From CBDDEC01 sp965198045 (lineage in GTDB: Bacteria; Chloroflexota; Dehalococcoidia; UBA2979), in contig CBDAOL010000011.1 of NCBI GenBank assembly GCA_965198045.1, forward strand, positions 186,001 through 250,000: a stretch of DNA of 64,000 nucleotides. Reading direction: 5' to 3'. The notes below the pieces were generated by a model. That model had not been told where the DNA came from. It made no database searches and saw nothing but the letters and a program-made list of their open reading frames with translations. This document shows, piece after piece, positions 60,674 to 64,000 of this stretch. The translations under genes and the position numbers were made by a program. Positions within the stretch are counted from its first letter, which is position 1; each line of letters starts with the position of its first letter.

Positions 60674-62371
60674 ATGCACCTCGTCGTCAGCCATGCCAAT
60701 GTCGTCACGATGGACCCAACGCGGCCGCGCGCCGACGCCGTCGCGATCCTTGGCGGGCGGGTCGCGGTGGTCGGCAGCAACGCGGAGGTCGAGGGCATCG
60801 ACGTTCCTGGCCTCGTGCGGATCGACGCGGGCGGACGCACCGTGGCGCCGGGCTTCGTCGAGTCGCACGTGCACCCGATGATGACCGGGCTACGTGCGCG
60901 CAGCGCGGCCGACTGCGGCACGCCGCCCAACCGCACGATCGAGGATGTGGTCGCGCGCCTCGCTGCCTGGGGCGAGCGACCGGGCGTCGAAGTGATCGCG
61001 GGCCGTGGGTACGACGATTCGCTGGTCGAGGACAACCGTCACCTCACGTACGCCGACCTCGATGGTGCGTCAGGAACGCGGCCGGTGGTCGTTTCGCACA
61101 TCTCCGGGCATCTCGCCTACGCCAACAGCGCGGCGCTGCGCGCAGCTGGCGTGAACAGCGACACGCCCGACCCGGAGGGCGGGGCGATCGCACGCGACGA
61201 AGATGGCGAGCCGACCGGCGTGTTCTACGAGGCAGCGACTGGCCTCGTGCTCGCACTGCTGCCGGCGCCGACCGTAGAGGAGGCCGTGGACGCCCTCGAA
61301 TGGGCTGGGCAACGGCTCGTGCGGGTCGGGGTGACGACGATGCACGATGTCGGCAGCGGCCGGCACGAGGTGGCGTTCGGCGCCTACGACCGCGCCACGC
61401 GTGACGGCCGCCTGCCGGTGCGCACCTACCTCGCAGCGGGTTACGGCGGCCTCGCCGGGCGTTACGGACCGCTCGAGGCGGTGCCGACGCTGGCGCAGAC
61501 GGGTCTGGCCTCGGGCTTCGGAGGCGACCAGTTGCGTGCCGGCATGCTGAAGATCGTCCACGACGGCTCCCTGCAGGGGCACTCGGGCGCGGTCACCGAG
61601 GGCTATCACGACGAGCCGGAGACGACCGGGATCCAGGTCTGGCCGCAGGACACGATCGATATGGTGGTCGAGCAGGCGCTGCTCAGCGGGTGGCAGGTCG
61701 GCACACACGGCAACGGCGATCGCGCGATTGACTCGATCCTCGATGCCTACGAGCGAGCGCTCGAACGGCACCCGACCGCGGACCATCGCCTGCGCATCGA
61801 GCATTGCCAGAACGTGCGCGAGGACCAGCTGGACCGGATGGCGCGGCTCGGCGTCGCCGCGTCGTTCTTCAACCTCCACGTCTACTACTGGGGCATGAGG
61901 CACCGCGACCGCTTCCTGGGCCCGGAGCGCGGCGCGCGCATCTCGCCGCTGCGGAGCGCCCTCGACCGAGGCATCCACTTCGGCGGGCACTCCGACTGGT
62001 GGGTGACGTCGGTCGACCCGCTGTTCAACGTGCACGTCGCCGCGAACCGCCGCACACGCGAGGGCGAGGTGCTCGGCGCGGAGTTCACGATCACGGCGGA
62101 GCAGGGGCTGCACGCGATGACACTCGACTCCGCGTGGCTGGGCTTCGAGGAGAGCTCGAAGGGGAGCCTCGAGGCGGGCAAGCTCGGCGACCTCGTCGTG
62201 CTTTCCGACGATCCACTCGGCGTCGCGCCCGAGGCGATCGACGATATCGAGGTCGATTACACCGTGATCGGTGGCCGCATCGTCTACGACCGCGCCGTCG
62301 AGGGCGGCTCCCGTCGCGACGAACGGGACGCTCGCGACCCGCGGCGCGCGGAGGCCTTCACCTCGACGTAG
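60674..62371 (+). CDS. amidohydrolase family protein (YtcJ type)
   Basis: Metal-dependent hydrolase of 565 residues with the YtcJ/AepA arrangement: beta-sandwich start (LVVSHANVVTMD), HVHP metal motif in APGFVESHVHPM (about residue 65), HISGHLAYANSAALRAAG, metal-bridging region HDGSLQGHSG, GTHGNGDRAIDSIL, RIEHCQN, GGHSDWWVTS near 440, and the closing AGKLGDLVVLSDDPL. ATG 60674. It follows the methyltransferase remnant and converges with the enolase-superfamily gene. Physiological substrate unknown. Confidence 0.9.
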   Translation: MHLVVSHANVVTMDPTRPRADAVAILGGRVAVVGSNAEVEGIDVPGLVRIDAGGRTVAPGFVESHVHPMMTGLRARSAADCGTPPNRTIEDVVARLAAWGERPGVEVIAGRGYDDSLVEDNRHLTYADLDGASGTRPVVVSHISGHLAYANSAALRAAGVNSDTPDPEGGAIARDEDGEPTGVFYEAATGLVLALLPAPTVEEAVDALEWAGQRLVRVGVTTMHDVGSGRHEVAFGAYDRATRDGRLPVRTYLAAGYGGLAGRYGPLEAVPTLAQTGLASGFGGDQLRAGMLKIVHDGSLQGHSGAVTEGYHDEPETTGIQVWPQDTIDMVVEQALLSGWQVGTHGNGDRAIDSILDAYERALERHPTADHRLRIEHCQNVREDQLDRMARLGVAASFFNLHVYYWGMRHRDRFLGPERGARISPLRSALDRGIHFGGHSDWWVTSVDPLFNVHVAANRRTREGEVLGAEFTITAEQGLHAMTLDSAWLGFEESSKGSLEAGKLGDLVVLSDDPLGVAPEAIDDIEVDYTVIGGRIVYDRAVEGGSRRDERDARDPRRAEAFTST

Positions 62372-62393
62372 GTGGCGCCTCGGGGCTGCCCGA

Positions 62394-63563
62394 TCAGGGC
62401 GAGGCGATCATGCTGAACTGCTTCGACGGCAGCGTGCCCAGGGGCGGCGCCCAACCCGGATCCTCCATCGGCGGGTGAGCGGCCAGCCACGCTTCGTCGA
62501 TGGCCGCGCCGAGCCCGGGTGCGGTGGGCACGGGCATGAAGCCGTCTGACTGCACCGGGAAGTCGCCGACGCAGGCGTCCTGGAACCAGGCGCGGAAGCC
62601 GCCCTCGTGGATCATGAAGTTCGGCAGCGTCGCTTCGACGTGGAGCGCGGACAGCACGTCCATCGGTCCGTGGATCGCGTGTGGCTGCAAGCCGACGTAC
62701 TGCACTTCAGCGAGTGCTGCGATGCGGCGGAGCTGGAGGATGCCACCGCACTGGATCACGTCCGGCTGGATCATCGCCACGATCTGCCGCTGCAACAGAT
62801 CGGCGTACTCGAATGGGCTGTAGAGACGCTCGCCAGTAGCGATCGGGACGTTGATCGACTCGGCCACCTTTTGCATCGCGTCCATGTTCTCGAACGGCAC
62901 CGGCTCGTCGAACACGAACGGGCGATAGGGCTCGATCGCATCGCCGATGCGGATCGCCTCGGCGGGGGTGAGGCGGCCGTGCGCCTCGACGAGGAGTTCG
63001 ACATCGAAGCCGACGGCGTCGCGTACAGCGGCGAGCGTGGCGATCGCTTTCTGCTCCGACTCGTAGGTCGTGTAGAGCCCTCGGTGGTTGAAAGGGTCGC
63101 CCTTGAGCGCGGTCAGTCCGGTCGCGACCTGGCTCTGGGCGAACTCCGCCGCCACCTCTGGCGTAACGCCGTCCCAGCGTCCATAGATCCAGATGCGGTC
63201 GCGCAGCTTCCCGCCGAGGAGCTCGTAGACCGGCACGCCGAGCGCCTGGCCCTTGATGTCCCAGAGCGCCATCTCGATCCCGGCGGCCGCCGAGTTCTGG
63301 ATGGGGCCACCACGCGCGAAGTTGCGATGCGCCATGGTCTGCCAGTGCGCCTCGATGGGGAACGGGTCCTCGCCGATCAGGAGCCGGCCAAACTCCTCGA
63401 CCATCGTCACGACGGCCATCGGCCCGCAGGTGGCATCACCCCAGCCGACGATGCCCTCGTCGGTCTCGACCTTCACGAAGACGAAGTTCCACGGCGGGAA
63501 GTTGAACTGGTTCGGCACCGGGTCGGGCGCCGCTGGGATCGCGCTGACCGATGTGATTTTCAT
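62394..63563 (-). CDS. enolase-superfamily (mandelate racemase/galactonate dehydratase-like) enzyme
   Basis: Protein of 389 residues. N-terminal capping domain (KVETDEGIVGWGDATCG) then a TIM barrel with metal ligands in LLVEAHGRLTPAEA, FVFDEPVPFEN and IATGERLYSPFEY, and the catalytic histidine region PDVIQCGG then LQPHAIHGP. IEMALWDIKGQALGVPVYEL is typical of sugar-acid dehydratases. With the HpcH/HpaI aldolase at 10667 it could serve 2-keto-3-deoxy sugar acid breakdown, though the genes are far apart. Starts at ATG 63563. Confidence 0.9.
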   Translation of the reverse strand: MKITSVSAIPAAPDPVPNQFNFPPWNFVFVKVETDEGIVGWGDATCGPMAVVTMVEEFGRLLIGEDPFPIEAHWQTMAHRNFARGGPIQNSAAAGIEMALWDIKGQALGVPVYELLGGKLRDRIWIYGRWDGVTPEVAAEFAQSQVATGLTALKGDPFNHRGLYTTYESEQKAIATLAAVRDAVGFDVELLVEAHGRLTPAEAIRIGDAIEPYRPFVFDEPVPFENMDAMQKVAESINVPIATGERLYSPFEYADLLQRQIVAMIQPDVIQCGGILQLRRIAALAEVQYVGLQPHAIHGPMDVLSALHVEATLPNFMIHEGGFRAWFQDACVGDFPVQSDGFMPVPTAPGLGAAIDEAWLAAHPPMEDPGWAPPLGTLPSKQFSMIASP

Positions 63564-63582
63564 GCCTCGACACCTCGCTTCT

Positions 63583-63604
63583 CGTGCTGACGGGCGTCAG
63601 CACG
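63583..63604. repeat. perfect inverted repeat upstream of the enolase-superfamily gene
   Basis: CGTGCTGAC / GTCAGCACG, nine perfect pairs around GGGC, 20 bases upstream of the ATG on the minus strand. It could be an operator or a terminator for the upstream DUF3179 gene; no T-run is present. Confidence 0.5.
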
Positions 63605-63645
63605 AACGTGATGATACGAGGTACCCGCGGGACGCCGAGCGGCGG

Positions 63646-64000
63646 CTAGCGGCCGGTCCAGAGCAGGGTGTCGGGCCAGAACTGGCTCCACGCGAACCAG
63701 AAGGCCTGGTGGCTGACGAGCTCCTGCCCGTCCCCGTCGAGGGCGCGCAGGCCACCGGCGTCTGCCACGACGGTCACGCCAGCCAGTTCGACGGCTTGCC
63801 CGTCCTCGAGGGCGAGTCGGGCGGCGGCGACGGGGAACGACACGCGGGTGTCAGCATCAGCCTCAACGCCGAGGACAAGCTCCTGCACCGGGAGCCGGGG
63901 ATCCGCTTCGCCGACCGGGGACGTGGGTCGAGTACGGCCCGCTGGTGATCGCCGGCCAGCGTGCGAAGCGGTCCGTCGAGGAGCTGATCCGCAAGACGCC
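63646..64000 (-). CDS. second DUF3179 family protein (C-terminal end only)
   Basis: C-terminal region of a DUF3179 protein; the rest lies beyond the right edge. Visible: RLPVQELVLGVEADADTRV (the second conserved half, like GTKEFVLGLQLEDGLQAY in the 36537 protein), the linker AARLALEDGQ, and the closing FWFAWSQFWPDTLLW that matches FWFAWTDFFPSAPLW in the first copy. Upstream of about 63912 I cannot find the family in any one frame, so a frame break or divergence there is likely. Whether its own W-C-P-L-C motif carries Cys or Sec cannot be seen. Confidence 0.65.
   Translation of the reverse strand, partial: ASCGSAPRRTASHAGRRSPAGRTRPTSPVGEADPRLPVQELVLGVEADADTRVSFPVAAARLALEDGQAVELAGVTVVADAGGLRALDGDGQELVSHQAFWFAWSQFWPDTLLWTGR

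Noticed and set aside
63913..64000. Plus-strand open frame at the right edge that looks protein-like (EYGPLVIAGQRAKRSVEELI)
   Set aside because: It would need a frame shift, has no recognisable family and lies opposite the DUF3179 gene; too short to judge.
1..64000. CRISPR arrays, insertion sequences, phage genes, rRNA and tRNA genes
   Set aside because: Looked for spaced direct repeats, transposase or integrase motifs and RNA gene landmarks; none was found.

Overview
The window is high-GC bacterial chromosome, densely coded on both strands. Gene content (crotonyl-CoA carboxylase/reductase, paired zinc alcohol dehydrogenases, several SDR enzymes, an amtB-glnK-glnD operon, enolase-superfamily and aldolase genes for sugar acids, many GTG starts and GTGA/ATGA stop-start overlaps) suggests a free-living heterotroph, most likely Chloroflexota of the Dehalococcoidia type. 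That placement is inference; no rRNA or tRNA gene was seen.

Layout. 1-9730: end of a yqeC gene, a DUF1684 gene, a frame-disrupted ABC exporter behind an XRE regulator, a hydrolase, a CNNM/CorC-like protein coupled to a HAD phosphatase and a sulfurtransferase, an MFS transporter and ogt. 9870-14841: a lipoprotein, a dehydrogenase remnant, an aldolase/dehydrogenase pair, a Dam-type methylase and a flavin oxidoreductase. 14842-19044: nitrogen operon amtB-glnK-glnD behind a GlnR-box-like array. 19041-23878: Nudix protein, ccr, a secreted protein, an LLM oxidoreductase and a rhomboid protease. 24027-29306: an SOS mutagenesis cassette (LexA-type box, ImuB-like protein, DUF6504-like protein, dnaE2). 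29401-36378: alcohol dehydrogenase, enoyl-CoA hydratase and small genes, several with single-base frame breaks. 36537-40286: a selenium/thiol redox region with two in-frame UGA genes. 40305-44402: SDRs, methyltransferase, membrane proteins. 44564-48212: BtuF/BtuC/BtuD-type uptake system. 48217-50529: penicillin-acylase family. 50623-54189: four-gene ABC exporter operon. 54276-64000: alcohol dehydrogenase, a deletion junction between two convergent broken genes, an SDR pair, GrpB, a phosphodiesterase, a methyltransferase remnant, an amidohydrolase, an enolase-superfamily enzyme and the end of a second DUF3179 gene.

Main result. Two genes carry in-frame TGA where cysteine or a redox residue is expected. 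At 39739-40260 is a UGSC-family selenoprotein (U-G-S-C). At 36537-37722 a DUF3179 protein has TGA in place of the first cysteine of its W-C-P-L-C motif, giving U-P-L-C. In both, a perfect short hairpin follows with its loop starting 20-21 nucleotides after the UGA, as expected for a bacterial SECIS. The DUF3179 selenoprotein form is the best candidate for something undescribed. A thioredoxin-like CxxC fusion protein lies between them.

Quality caveat: about ten genes contain one or more single-base frame breaks, some at homopolymers (for example AAA at 2556 and 32075), while many long genes are intact. Assembly error and real decay cannot be separated from the sequence alone.
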